Shown here: positions 29,796 to 38,663 of the stretch, in pieces | Numbering within the stretch: position 1 is the stretch's first letter | How the letters are laid out: every line of letters begins with the position of its first letter | NCBI GenBank assembly: GCA_016786865.1 | Contig: JAEUVE010000022.1 | Coordinates: 165,200-229,199 of the forward strand | Direction of reading: 5' to 3' | From: Sediminibacterium sp. | GTDB taxonomy: Bacteria; Bacteroidota; Bacteroidia; Chitinophagales; Chitinophagaceae | DNA: 64,000 nt | Program-made: the position numbers and the translations under genes | The notes under the pieces: generated by a model | Databases searched by the model: none | Told to the model about the DNA's origin: nothing | The model's input: the letters and a program-made list of their open reading frames with translations, nothing else

Positions 29796-30566
29796 CTATT
29801 CCAGAAGCCCGAATTTAGAAGCAAAAACAACCGCCTCGTGTGAATTATTGGCGTTTAATTTCTTCAACAACCGCTGCCGGTGAGTATTAACCGTATGCAC
29901 GCTGATAGAAAGCCTGCTCGAAATCTCTTTACTTAAAAACCCATCTTTTACCAGTTTTAAAATCTCTACTTCCCTTTTACTCAGTTCCAGTTCTGGCTTC
30001 TGGGGCATTTCCAGTGATATTAAATTACCTGTTTTGAAATTGAGTAACTGTGGCCTTGTAAAGTTTTCGCTTTCCTGGTTCGGCGAAATATCTACAATAC
30101 TGAATAAAAGCCATATTTGTCCGGCCTTGTCTAATTCCAATACCTGATATTGCTCAATAACACGAACGTACTTATTCCCGGCATTCAGCATACGGTACTC
30201 GTCAATTACTTTATGATTTAGCTTCTCTTCTCTGGAAAATGCAGTAAATATCTTCAGCGTCGCAATGCCATTTAATGCAAGCTGGGTTTGCTCTTCAGGA
30301 TGAATTTTGCTTTGAAAAAAAAGATGATTTAAACCTTCATAATCGGCTGGCATATAGCCCAGCATTTTTCCGAAATTGGAGGATAGATATATTGTTTCTT
30401 TTTTATTCATATCAAATACCTGAATACCGGAGTTACTGATTTCCGACAATACATTCAGCAGTTTAATATGTTCCTGCATAACAGTATAGTCTAATAATCT
30501 TTCATCAAACTGATACTGCGACAAAAATTTAAAAAATATTTCCCCGATGCTGTGCTGCTCTTTCAC
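29796..30566 (-). CDS. PAS-LuxR family transcriptional regulator
   Basis: A 256-residue protein starting with GTG at 30566. Residues about 40-160 look like a PAS-type sensory domain (ISNSGIQVFDMNKKETIYLSSNFGKMLGY, split ISNSGIQVFDMNKKE / TIYLSSNFGKMLGY). The C-terminus is a LuxR/GerE helix-turn-helix (LSKREVEILKLVKDGFLSKEI, split LSKREVEILKLV / KDGFLSKEI, then SVHTVNTHRQRLLKKLNA). No receiver domain is present, so the signal is probably a small ligand bound by the PAS domain. It lies 48 bases after the AraC-like gene and 71 bases before the TonB receptor's ATG, on the same strand. Confidence 0.88.
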   Translation of the reverse strand: MKEQHSIGEIFFKFLSQYQFDERLLDYTVMQEHIKLLNVLSEISNSGIQVFDMNKKETIYLSSNFGKMLGYMPADYEGLNHLFFQSKIHPEEQTQLALNGIATLKIFTAFSREEKLNHKVIDEYRMLNAGNKYVRVIEQYQVLELDKAGQIWLLFSIVDISPNQESENFTRPQLLNFKTGNLISLEMPQKPELELSKREVEILKLVKDGFLSKEISSRLSISVHTVNTHRQRLLKKLNANNSHEAVVFASKFGLLE

Positions 30567-30616
30567 AAAGAATCATTTATACAAAAAGAAGAATACAGTA
30601 TGTTATCAATACCCGA

Positions 30617-31489
30617 TTAACCAAAATACAATCCACCCTGATAGGTTTTCCTGTATTCAGAAGGAGTTAATCCAGTAAGGTGTCTGAAAAAACGGGAAAG
30701 ATTACTTGGTTCCTGGAACCCAAGAGAATCCGCAATTTCGTTTATGGTAAGGTTTGTGTACAACAATAAAGATTTGATTTCAAAAACAAGCCGCTGCCTG
30801 ATCAGATCACCGGCATTTATACCAAAAAAAACATTACAGTATTTGTTCAACGTAACGCGACTGGTAAATAGTTTTTCGGCATAATAAACCACCCCATACG
30901 CCGCATTGATTTCTCTTTCCAGTAAATAACGAAACCGAAGTGCCAGGCTTTGCTCCTTGATCCCAACGGGAATATCATATTGTCTGGTGTATGCCCTGCT
31001 TAGGGCCTGCAAGAGGTAAACAAGCTGCGATCTGAGATAAGCATCACTATCGGTCTTATACTGGTCAATTTCGCTCATCATTTGTTTGAAAAGATCGCTT
31101 AACATCTTCCACTCCTTCTCCTCTGGATTAAGAAAATGCGGAAATTTCCCGTAAAAAAAAGGCAGAGCACAAAGGAATAACTCATTCTTCAGGTATTCCC
31201 GAAGAAATTCTTCCCGAAACAATAAAAACCGGCAATTCAATGTTTTCTTTTTTACAAACCACCTCCTTTTCCGAAAAGGAGATATAAAAACAATCATACC
31301 TGCTGATAAAGCTATTTTTTTGTCGTCCAGTAATAAATAACCGGAACCTGCTTCAAAAAAAATCAACTCATAAAAATCAGTAACATGCGGCTCTTCCTCA
31401 AAAAAATAACCGGGAAACCGATCGATCGCCCCTGCATCAATCATCAGTTCTTTTCCGTATTTCCAGTTATTAAATTTAAATATCCTCAT
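30617..31489 (-). CDS. AraC family transcriptional regulator
   Basis: A 290-residue regulator. The N-terminal third is a cupin-like ligand domain (YELIFFEAGSGYLLLDDKKI and SAGMIVFISPFRKRRW). The C-terminal ~100 residues carry the two AraC helix-turn-helix motifs (VVYYAEKLFTSRVTLNKYCN and LTINEIADSLGFQEPSNLSRFF, split LTINEIADSLGF / QEPSNLSRFFR), ending TPSEYRK. It starts 13 bases after the phosphodiesterase gene, so it probably controls that operon and possibly the TonB receptor. The ligand is unknown. Confidence 0.92.
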   Translation of the reverse strand: MRIFKFNNWKYGKELMIDAGAIDRFPGYFFEEEPHVTDFYELIFFEAGSGYLLLDDKKIALSAGMIVFISPFRKRRWFVKKKTLNCRFLLFREEFLREYLKNELFLCALPFFYGKFPHFLNPEEKEWKMLSDLFKQMMSEIDQYKTDSDAYLRSQLVYLLQALSRAYTRQYDIPVGIKEQSLALRFRYLLEREINAAYGVVYYAEKLFTSRVTLNKYCNVFFGINAGDLIRQRLVFEIKSLLLYTNLTINEIADSLGFQEPSNLSRFFRHLTGLTPSEYRKTYQGGLYFG

Positions 31490-31502
31490 ACCAATCAGTT
31501 AA

Positions 31503-33434
31503 TCAAAAAACCGGTTTATTCAGGGCCTGCGCGGGAGGATGTATTTTCAGCAATTTTGAAACCGTGGCGGCAATCTGAACCGAATGCACTGCTTTTAGTT
31601 TCTTTGCCGGAACAGCCCCACCCCATGCATAAAAAACAGACTGTCCCTTTCTAACCTTTGCAAGGCATCCATGAACAGCCCGGCCCGTTTCATTCATGGT
31701 TCCGTTCAAAAGGAATGTACGCACTTCTTCTTCCTGATCTTTGAACAATTCCCGATCAAAGGAATTGCTTACTAAATTAGGAATGGCGGGTATAAATCTT
31801 CCGGAAAGTGAATATCCTTTCCTGCAACTTACAAATAAATCCCCTGAATGACCCGCATGAAACAACCCTAACTTTTTCTGGCTGTTGCTGTCTGCCACCA
31901 ATTCAAAAACCAGCTCACCGCTTTTTTCGTCCCGGAAATGCTCCAGCATTTTTTTCAATCCGGCCAAATACACGGAATAGTTTTCAGGAGCTATTTTTTC
32001 CGGATTAATATAAATATGAGCAGAATTCCCGCTTGGCACAGCTTTTACCTCATTCTTACTGAATGAATACCCGGACTGCTCCAATAAATTATTCAACAGC
32101 AGCACCGAATGGGTCGGAATCATCCCGTGATCAGAAAATAAAACAAAGGATGTTCCAGCCGGAGCGGCATTCATGATTTCGAGTAAATAACCGTCAATTA
32201 TCCTAAACCACTTCTCTATGATTTGTTGATACCGGAGTGGCCTTAGTCCTTGTTCGGCAGTATAGTCCAACTGTCTTTTATCTGTTAGTGTATAACGATG
32301 CTGTATATCATCGAGCGTAGAAAAATAGCCAAACAACAAATCCCAGTTTTCTTCTTTCATTCCCTGCAGAATCAGGTTTTTTGAATACGTTGCCAGCCTG
32401 TCGACCTGCTCAAACCAAACTTCTTCGGGCACTACACCCGATGTTGCTTTGAGATTATCCGGTTCTCCCGGCCATAGCCCGCAGGATTGTTGCATTCTTT
32501 CCATAAAATCCTGTGGATATCCATATACTTCCGCGGGAGGTGACAAATAAATCTGAAATCGGCCTTTTTCGATGGACGATTCAAACAAACAGGAAGAAAT
32601 GTTATACACTTTACCTGCATGAAGAATACGTATTACTTCCCATGTTGTTTCCGACAAGGAAACAGCATATCCATTGTTGATCAGCGAGTCTGTATCTATA
32701 ATAATTTTGTAAGAAGGTTTCAACATATTGGCTTCATCCTCGAGTGTGTCTTTCAAATAAAACCACAAACCTGCTTTCTTGCCGCCGCCAAGCTGAATTT
32801 CCGTAGCCGCTCCGGTACTACCATTATTTAACCGGACATAATGTTGATCATCCACTATGTACTGTTCTGTACCTGCAGTTAAATTGAATATAGTGGAAGC
32901 GCTTACGATAGACGGGTACATGAGCATGCGATCTGTCATCCTGCTGCTGTCTGAATAATCAATTCCAACTCCTCCAAGGGCAATTACTTTTTTCCCCTGG
33001 CGTTTAGCTGCCTGAAAGATGGATTCTGCAGCATATGGTTTTCGAAATGCAGTATAAGCGGGCTCATTCCATTGCTGTGCTTTGGTTCTGAATGAATTTC
33101 CAACCAATCCGGTTGTACCGGGGGATGCTCCCGTAAAAATAGAAATATGGGATGGTCCGGTAGAAGCAACATTGATCGCATACATTGTTTTGGCATATGC
33201 TCCGGTTTTCCTAATTCTGGCAAATGCACCATTCGCCGGTAATACCCCATTTTTTAGAAACCGATCTATCAAATAATCCGGTGTTCCGTCTAGTGAAATC
33301 ATGACTACCCGGTTTGTTTCGGGTGATTGCGATTTCAAATCAGCTAAAAAAATGGTTAACCCGATTAAAAGGTGTAAAACGCTGCGGCACCTGGGCCAGA
33401 AGGAAATCGATCCTATAACTGAATCTGCTGTCAT
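31503..33434 (-). CDS. Secreted alkaline-phosphatase-superfamily / type I phosphodiesterase
   Basis: A 643-residue protein with a hydrophobic N-terminal signal (LHLLIGLTIFLADLKSQS). The metal site opens with VVMISLDGTPDYLID. The nucleophile region is STGPSHISIFTGASPGTTG, which aligns with the T-x-P-N-H-x5-TG of the family and makes Thr the likely nucleophile. Later ligands are in FVLFSDHGMIPTHS and LFHAGHSGDL. Relatives hydrolyse nucleotide, phospholipid or glycerophospho-esters outside the cytoplasm. It heads a minus-strand cluster with two regulators and a TonB receptor. A TAGTTTTG box lies at 33451-33458. The true substrate is unknown. Confidence 0.85.
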   Translation of the reverse strand: MTADSVIGSISFWPRCRSVLHLLIGLTIFLADLKSQSPETNRVVMISLDGTPDYLIDRFLKNGVLPANGAFARIRKTGAYAKTMYAINVASTGPSHISIFTGASPGTTGLVGNSFRTKAQQWNEPAYTAFRKPYAAESIFQAAKRQGKKVIALGGVGIDYSDSSRMTDRMLMYPSIVSASTIFNLTAGTEQYIVDDQHYVRLNNGSTGAATEIQLGGGKKAGLWFYLKDTLEDEANMLKPSYKIIIDTDSLINNGYAVSLSETTWEVIRILHAGKVYNISSCLFESSIEKGRFQIYLSPPAEVYGYPQDFMERMQQSCGLWPGEPDNLKATSGVVPEEVWFEQVDRLATYSKNLILQGMKEENWDLLFGYFSTLDDIQHRYTLTDKRQLDYTAEQGLRPLRYQQIIEKWFRIIDGYLLEIMNAAPAGTSFVLFSDHGMIPTHSVLLLNNLLEQSGYSFSKNEVKAVPSGNSAHIYINPEKIAPENYSVYLAGLKKMLEHFRDEKSGELVFELVADSNSQKKLGLFHAGHSGDLFVSCRKGYSLSGRFIPAIPNLVSNSFDRELFKDQEEEVRTFLLNGTMNETGRAVHGCLAKVRKGQSVFYAWGGAVPAKKLKAVHSVQIAATVSKLLKIHPPAQALNKPVF

Positions 33435-33450
33435 TTCTGATATATTTTGG

Positions 33451-33458
33451 CAAAACTA
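33451..33458 (-). promoter_or_regulatory. -7 element for the phosphodiesterase cluster
   Basis: The minus strand reads TAGTTTTG, matching TAnnTTTG, 17 bases before the ATG. A TTTG at 33485-33488 is the only upstream partner, at a spacing of 26 bases, longer than usual. The assignment rests mostly on the -7 box. Confidence 0.4.
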
Positions 33459-33590
33459 ATTTGCCCTTCTGCTTAAGCCTGTATCAAAAACGAAAGAAAT
33501 CTGTCAATTTGATAAATACCCGGAACTGCTGTGTAGAAACGATCTTGCCAGTTATGGAGGCAGCATTTGCCGGGGGAGTGATAATAAAGC

Positions 33591-33620
33591 AAAAGGCAAC
33601 CTTTTACAAGGCTGCCTTTT
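33591..33620 (-). terminator. Terminator of the tmRNA gene
   Basis: On the minus strand a hairpin of AAAAGGCAGCCTT and AAGGTTGCCTTTT (one G-U pair, GTAA loop) is followed by a T-rich stretch. It begins about 10 bases after the tmRNA acceptor stem. Confidence 0.8.
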
Positions 33621-33630
33621 AAGTAGTGTG

Positions 33631-33999
33631 TGGAGCCGACCGGATTCGAACCGGTGTCCAAACATCGTGACCATTAGCTTTCTACATGCTTATTTTCTTA
33701 TTATTTGTCGGCTGTGTGCCGGAAAGAAACAAACCAACCCACAGCTTAGCTGGATGAGCTTAGGCAACAATCACAGCCTTTTGTTGCAGCATCTCCTTTT
33801 GTTTTGAGTCGGCGGCGGCACCTGGAAAGAAGCGAACCTGTGCGGCGGCCCAAATGACGGTCTAATCACTGATTAGGCAGCCATGGCATACTGTGTATTG
33901 CCAGATAATGGTTGAATATTCAGATTAAAGTGCTAATTATCCAACGCACTGCATGCTTACACCAACCGTAACCTATGCTGTCAAAACCAACACGGCCCC
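33631..33999 (-). ncRNA. ssrA: tmRNA (ssrA)
   Basis: The 5' end on the minus strand is GGGGCCGTGTTGGTTTTGAC, a typical tmRNA start. The 3' end carries the T-arm GGTTCGAATCC and an acceptor stem (CGGCTCC) that pairs with 5' GGGGCCG. CCA is not encoded: the bases after the discriminator A are CACAC. In between, the resume codon GGC opens a tag that reads Gly-Asn-Thr-Gln-Tyr-Ala-Met-Ala-Ala before TAA (complement of 33869-33898, roughly). tmRNA with SmpB rescues stalled ribosomes and marks the products for proteolysis. The Y-A-M-A-A end fits tags seen in this phylum. Confidence 0.93.
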
Positions 34000-34016
34000 A
34001 ATTAATGAAGAGTTTA

Positions 34017-34024
34017 CAAAGTTA
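34017..34024 (-). promoter_or_regulatory. -7 promoter element for tmRNA
   Basis: The minus strand reads TAACTTTG, a full TAnnTTTG match, 18 bases upstream of the mature tmRNA 5' end and 18 bases beyond the rseP stop codon. A precursor starting near 34011 would be trimmed by RNase P. A weaker TTG lies about 23 bases further upstream. Confidence 0.5.
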
Positions 34025-34041
34025 AGCTCAAATTCGGATGA

Positions 34042-35391
34042 TTACTTCAATAACCTCCAGAAGTCTAACCCCAAAGCGTATGCCATAAGTCCTAAAAGCA
34101 GTATCATACCTGCCATTTGGGCATATTCCATGAACTTATCACCTGGTTTTCGGCCGGAGATCATTTCATAGATGGTAAACAGGGCATGCCCGCCATCCAG
34201 CGCCGGTATGGGCAGGATATTCATGAATGCAAGTACAATGGAGAAAATACCTGTGAGTGTCCAGAATCTTTCCCAGTCCCAAACACCGGGGAAGGTATTA
34301 CCAATACTGATCACGCTTCCCAGGGAATCGCTGGCATTTACTTTACCCGTAAAAATCTGCTTAATCCCGGTTACATATTTATCGAGCGTTTCCCAGCAAT
34401 GGTTAAATCCGATCGGAACAGACTGCAGCAGGGTATATTCTGTGGTAACGGTTCCCAGGATGGAATAAGGACTTACTGCAAAAAAGCCAATCGAACCTTT
34501 GTTGTTGATCAGCGCTTTCACCTGAACGGTATCAGCCCCCCTGATCAGGCTGAGGGTCACCAGCGAATCGCTGTATCTTTTTTTGATCGCATCAAAGTCG
34601 TTGTAGTAAGGGCATGGCTGGTTGTTGATCGCAATCAGGGTATCGCCTTTACGCAATTCTCCATTGGTGATGGTGGCAGACTTGCCCACAGAATCAATGA
34701 TCACCGGATAACGTGGTATGATCATACCGGCAAATTTCTTTTGCTTTACAATGGTTTTGGAGAAGTGCTCAGGAATACCCAGGTCTATCTGGCTGCCGTT
34801 GCGAATAACCTGTAATTTTTGGGCCTCCTTCAGTACCATTTCGGATTCCAGGGTCCCGAAGTTTACAATCGGCTGCCCGTCGATACCTACCACATTGTCG
34901 CCATCCTGCAGGCCAATTGTTTTGGCAAGAGAATCTACGTGTACACCATATTTCAGGTTTTTAACAGGCAGTTGTTCTTCGCCCCAAACCCAGGTAATAC
35001 CAATAAAAATAACAATCGCAAGGATCACATTCACAACTACTCCGCCCACCATAATAATGAGCCGCTGCCAGGCCGGCTTGGAACGAAATTCCCAGGGCTG
35101 TGCAGGCTGGTTCATCTGCTCCTTATCCATGCTCTCATCGATCATACCAGCAATTTTAACATAACCGCCAAAAGGAATCCAGCCAAGACCATATTCTGTT
35201 TCTCCGATTTTCTTTTTCCAGAGACTGAACCAGGGATTAAAGAACAGGTAAAATTTTTCGACCCTGCATTTGAAGAATTTAGCCGGCAGATAGTGTCCCA
35301 GTTCATGGAGAATCACCAAAATGGAAAAGGACAAAATAAACTGCCCCATTTTCACGCCCACACTTAACCAGTCAATTGCTAATAAACTCAT
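34042..35391 (-). CDS. rseP: RIP metalloprotease RseP (site-2 protease)
   Basis: The intramembrane zinc protease (449 residues) cuts single-pass membrane substrates such as anti-sigma factors and spent signal peptides. The first helix holds the zinc motif HELGH (His29, Glu30, His33). Two PDZ-like regions follow in the periplasm (VDSLAKTIGLQDGDNVVGIDG, split VDSLAKTIGL / QDGDNVVGIDG, and GELRKGDTLIAINNQ). The C-terminal helices carry NILPIPALDGGHALF with the third zinc ligand Asp. It lies 37 bases downstream of dxr on the same strand, a common pairing. The tmRNA gene and its own promoter follow. Confidence 0.96.
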   Translation of the reverse strand: MSLLAIDWLSVGVKMGQFILSFSILVILHELGHYLPAKFFKCRVEKFYLFFNPWFSLWKKKIGETEYGLGWIPFGGYVKIAGMIDESMDKEQMNQPAQPWEFRSKPAWQRLIIMVGGVVVNVILAIVIFIGITWVWGEEQLPVKNLKYGVHVDSLAKTIGLQDGDNVVGIDGQPIVNFGTLESEMVLKEAQKLQVIRNGSQIDLGIPEHFSKTIVKQKKFAGMIIPRYPVIIDSVGKSATITNGELRKGDTLIAINNQPCPYYNDFDAIKKRYSDSLVTLSLIRGADTVQVKALINNKGSIGFFAVSPYSILGTVTTEYTLLQSVPIGFNHCWETLDKYVTGIKQIFTGKVNASDSLGSVISIGNTFPGVWDWERFWTLTGIFSIVLAFMNILPIPALDGGHALFTIYEMISGRKPGDKFMEYAQMAGMILLLGLMAYALGLDFWRLLK

Positions 35392-35428
35392 ATCTAATTT
35401 CCCGAAGGTTTTATTTTACAAATTAAAA

Positions 35429-36586
35429 TTACATGTGTACCAGAGAAGCCGCAAAATCACGAGCTTCTGCATCGGTGTCGAAATATTCCTGAAGCGTAGG
35501 CTGTTCAATGAACGAAACCTTCGCCATGGTTTGTTCCACCATTTCGGTCATATCCAGAAAACCGATCCGGTTGCGAAGAAACGCAAAAACAGCTATTTCG
35601 TTGGCAGCATTCAGGATGCACGGCATATTTCCACCCTTGTACAGCGCATCTGTAGCCAGCGCCAGGTTACGAAAGGTTTTTAAATCCGGCTCCTCAAATG
35701 TGAGGGTACTTGGTTTTTTAAAGTCGTAGCGTGGAAAATCATTGGCAATCCGCTGCGGAAATGCAAGTGCATATTGAATGGGCAACTTCATATCCGGAAG
35801 CCCCATCTGCGCTTTAATACTTCCATCGTTAAACATTACCAGACTGTGGATAATGCTTTGGGGATGCACCACTACCTGAATCTGGTGGGCATCAAGATTA
35901 AAGAGCCATTTGGCCTCAATCATTTCCAGTCCTTTGTTCATGAGGGTGGCAGAATCGATGGTGATTTTAGCTCCCATACTCCAGTTGGGGTGCTGTAAGG
36001 CATGGTCTTTTTTAACGTTTACCAGAAAGTTGGGTTTCTTTCCAAGAAAAGGTCCGCCACTCGCAGTCAGTACAATCTTTTCAATCTTGTTTCTGCCCTC
36101 GCCTACCAGGCATTGAAAAATAGCAGAGTGTTCACTGTCGACCGGAATAATCGGAATCCTTTTTTCTGCTGCGAGACGCATCACAATATCGCCTGCCACC
36201 ACCAGGGTTTCCTTATTGGCCAGGGCAATGGGTTTGCCGAGTTCTATTGCATTCAGCGTAGGTCTTAAACCGGCATATCCTACAATGGCAGCCAGCATTA
36301 TATCGTAACAATCAATCAGTGCAACTTCCGCAATGGCAGCTTCCCCCGCAAACACTTTCACATTGGTATGAGACAGCGCCGTTTTTACGGTCTGGTATTT
36401 TTTTTCATCTCCGATCACCACAATATTGGGGTTGAAGAACAATGCCTGTTTGATCAGCAGTTCATCATTGGACTGCGCAGTCAGTATTTCAGCCGTAAAA
36501 AGATCCGGGTTTGCCTTGATTACATCCAAAGCCTGCGTACCAATGGAACCGGTAGATCCGAATATGGCAATGCGTTTTTGATTCAT
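35429..36586 (-). CDS. dxr: 1-deoxy-D-xylulose 5-phosphate reductoisomerase
   Basis: Dxr (385 residues) converts 1-deoxy-D-xylulose 5-phosphate to methylerythritol 4-phosphate with NADPH in the MEP isoprenoid pathway. The nucleotide-binding IFGSTGSIGTQALDVI is at about residues 8-23 and NKETLVVAGD at about 124-133. The metal and substrate regions are IPVDSEHSAIFQCL and LTASGGPFLGK, with MNKGLEMIEAKWLF after them. The family length is normal. The window also encodes IspH, the last enzyme of the same pathway, at 57113-58336, but not in one operon. Confidence 0.97.
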   Translation of the reverse strand: MNQKRIAIFGSTGSIGTQALDVIKANPDLFTAEILTAQSNDELLIKQALFFNPNIVVIGDEKKYQTVKTALSHTNVKVFAGEAAIAEVALIDCYDIMLAAIVGYAGLRPTLNAIELGKPIALANKETLVVAGDIVMRLAAEKRIPIIPVDSEHSAIFQCLVGEGRNKIEKIVLTASGGPFLGKKPNFLVNVKKDHALQHPNWSMGAKITIDSATLMNKGLEMIEAKWLFNLDAHQIQVVVHPQSIIHSLVMFNDGSIKAQMGLPDMKLPIQYALAFPQRIANDFPRYDFKKPSTLTFEEPDLKTFRNLALATDALYKGGNMPCILNAANEIAVFAFLRNRIGFLDMTEMVEQTMAKVSFIEQPTLQEYFDTDAEARDFAASLVHM

Positions 36587-36655
36587 TCAATGATTTTGTC
36601 AGCTACTGAATTGGCTAAAAATAAGCAAATATGCAGTACACTTGGTTCACAATAT

Positions 36656-38158
36656 TTAGGCCTGCGCTTGTACATACGGTTTTAATGCATCGGCAATCTC
36701 CCGGTTATTGCTCAACCGGGGCACTTTGTTCTGTCCGCCCAGTTTACCAATCGATTTCATATAGTTAATAAACCCGTTCCGTTCAACAATGCTTAATTGA
36801 AGCGGTAACAGGATATTGCCCTGCATCAGGTCGTCGTAATACACATTCTTTTCACGCATCAGGTTGTTCAGGGTAAGCCTGAACTGCTCCATATCTGCAG
36901 GGGGCGTTTCGAACTCAACCAGCCACTCGTGGTAGCTTTTACCTGCGCCCTGCTGTATCATGGGCGCTACGGTAAACTCCGTTACCTTGGCCTGGTGTAC
37001 CAAACAGGCCTGTAACATGGCCTGCTCTACCTCCTCACCAATCACATGCTCGCCAAAAGCAGATATAAAATGTTTGATTCTTCCCGTAACTACCAGCCGG
37101 TAAGGCGCCAGGCTCACAAATCTGACCGTATCTCCCAGGTTGTAGCCCCATAAACCCGCATTGCTGTTGATGATCAGGGCATAATTTTCGCCCAGCTTTA
37201 CATCCTTCAGAGATAAGCGGGTTGGGTTTTCATTAAAGATTTCCCCCGCTGGAATGAACTCGTAAAAAATACCACTGTTGGTATTCAGGAGCATCCCCGG
37301 TTCGCTTTGCGAATCCTGGAATGCAAAGAAGCCCTCGCTGGCGGGAAACAGTTCTACGGAGTCCACTTTTCGGCCAATACTCTCATATATCTTGGCCTTA
37401 TAGGGTTCAAAATTCACCCCCCCCTGAACCATTACACTGAAATGGGGAAAGAGGTCACCTACTTTTTTACCCGATTTTTCGATCAGCCGGTCAAAATACA
37501 TCTGCATCCATGGGGGTATGCCGCTGATCAGGGTCATGTCTTTGTGAAGGGTCTCTTCCACAATTTTATCGAGTTTGGCTTCCCATTCTTCTATACAGTT
37601 GGTTTCATAACTCGGGAGCTGGTTAGACCGCAGGTACGCCGGAATATGGTGATTCACAATACCACTGAGCCGGCCTGTAGGAATATTTCCGGTTCTTTCC
37701 AATACCGGGGATCCGCTCAGAAAAATCATCTTCCCGTTGGCAAATGCATAGTTACCGGTTTCTGCCATATAACAAAACAGGGCATTTCTGGCACTATTGA
37801 TGTGATTGGGAATGGAATCCCGGGTAATCGGGATGTATTTCACCCCGCTGGTAGTACCGCTGGTCTTGGCAAAATAAATGGGACTGCCCTTCCAGAGTAC
37901 ATTCTGCTTCCCCAGTTTGATTTCTTCAATATAGGGTTTCATCAGCTCATAATCCCTGATGGGAACAGCCTGGGTATAGCCGGCATAGTCGGTTACCTCC
38001 GCCAGCCGATGGTCTTTCCCGAACCGGGTATGCATGCCTGCCTTCAGCTGGGCCCTGAAAATGGCCTCCTGGTGCTCCACCGCCAAAAGCATCCCCTTTC
38101 GGGTCTTATTATATATGAGCTGGGCAAAGGGTTTTGCCACTAGGGATTTGAGGTTCAT
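36656..38158 (-). CDS. GH3 auxin-responsive-promoter family protein (acyl-adenylate/amide-forming fold)
   Basis: The 500 residues match the bacterial GH3 family: YFAKTSGTTSGVKYIPIT holds the ATP/AMP-binding P-loop-like motif, and VELFPASEGFFAFQD and LINSNAGLWGYNLGDTVRF are typical later blocks. GH3 enzymes in plants conjugate amino acids to jasmonate or auxin through an acyl adenylate, and in bacteria the acceptor and acid are not established. There is no signal peptide, so it is cytoplasmic. It is a lone gene upstream of dxr and divergent from rplU, with a TATTTTTG box at 38184-38191. Confidence 0.9.
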   Translation of the reverse strand: MNLKSLVAKPFAQLIYNKTRKGMLLAVEHQEAIFRAQLKAGMHTRFGKDHRLAEVTDYAGYTQAVPIRDYELMKPYIEEIKLGKQNVLWKGSPIYFAKTSGTTSGVKYIPITRDSIPNHINSARNALFCYMAETGNYAFANGKMIFLSGSPVLERTGNIPTGRLSGIVNHHIPAYLRSNQLPSYETNCIEEWEAKLDKIVEETLHKDMTLISGIPPWMQMYFDRLIEKSGKKVGDLFPHFSVMVQGGVNFEPYKAKIYESIGRKVDSVELFPASEGFFAFQDSQSEPGMLLNTNSGIFYEFIPAGEIFNENPTRLSLKDVKLGENYALIINSNAGLWGYNLGDTVRFVSLAPYRLVVTGRIKHFISAFGEHVIGEEVEQAMLQACLVHQAKVTEFTVAPMIQQGAGKSYHEWLVEFETPPADMEQFRLTLNNLMREKNVYYDDLMQGNILLPLQLSIVERNGFINYMKSIGKLGGQNKVPRLSNNREIADALKPYVQAQA

Positions 38159-38183
38159 AATTCGCTGATGATCAATCTAAAGG

Positions 38184-38191
38184 CAAAAATA
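38184..38191 (-). promoter_or_regulatory. -7 element for the GH3 gene
   Basis: On the minus strand this reads TATTTTTG, matching TAnnTTTG, 26 bases before the ATG at 38158. The nearest upstream TTTG (38218-38221) is 26 bases away, longer than the usual spacing. Confidence 0.4.
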
Positions 38192-38254
38192 GGGCCTTGT
38201 TGGCCGGTTTGGTGAGGCAAATAACTAAATTTGTGATAATTTATTTCGAAAATC

Positions 38255-38287
38255 TTTGTGATTTGTTCCTGTAAAACCCTACCTTTG
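38255..38287 (+). promoter_or_regulatory. Housekeeping promoter for rplU-rpmA
   Basis: TTTG (38255-38258), a 21-base spacer and TACCTTTG (38280-38287) match the Bacteroidota consensus TTTG-N19-21-TAnnTTTG. The expected start is near 38293, about 16 bases before the rplU ATG. Confidence 0.65.
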
Positions 38288-38308
38288 CCGTCCTAATTTT
38301 GGATAGCT

Positions 38309-38614
38309 ATGTTAGCAGTTGTAAAAATCGCAGGTCAACAATTTAAAGTGCAAGAAGGTCAAAGCTTGTATGTTCCTCACCTGCAGGGCAAAACCGGAGA
38401 CAAAGTAGAGTTCAATGATGTATTGTTCGTTGACAAGAACGGTACTATTTCTACAGGAGCAGCTGTGAAAGCAACTGTGAAAGCAGAAATAATCAGCGAC
38501 CTCGTACAGGGAGAAAAAGTGATCGCCTTTAAAATGAAGAGGAGGAAAGGCTTCCGCAAGAAGCACGGTCACCGTACTCACTACACAAGAATCAAAATCG
38601 AAAGCATCGCTTAA
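38309..38614 (+). CDS. rplU: 50S ribosomal protein L21
   Basis: L21 (101 residues) binds 23S rRNA in the large subunit. It opens LAVVKIAGQQFKVQEGQSLYV (split LAVVKIAGQQF / KVQEGQSLYV) and closes with the diagnostic KMKRRKGFRKKHGHRTHYTRIKI (split KMKRRKGFRKKHG / HRTHYTRIKI). It precedes rpmA by 49 bases in the classic rplU-rpmA order and has its own strong promoter. Confidence 0.98.
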   Translation: MLAVVKIAGQQFKVQEGQSLYVPHLQGKTGDKVEFNDVLFVDKNGTISTGAAVKATVKAEIISDLVQGEKVIAFKMKRRKGFRKKHGHRTHYTRIKIESIA

Positions 38615-38663
38615 TAAAACGCTTTGATTGCCTGCGGGCACCAAAGTTTAAAATCATATAACT

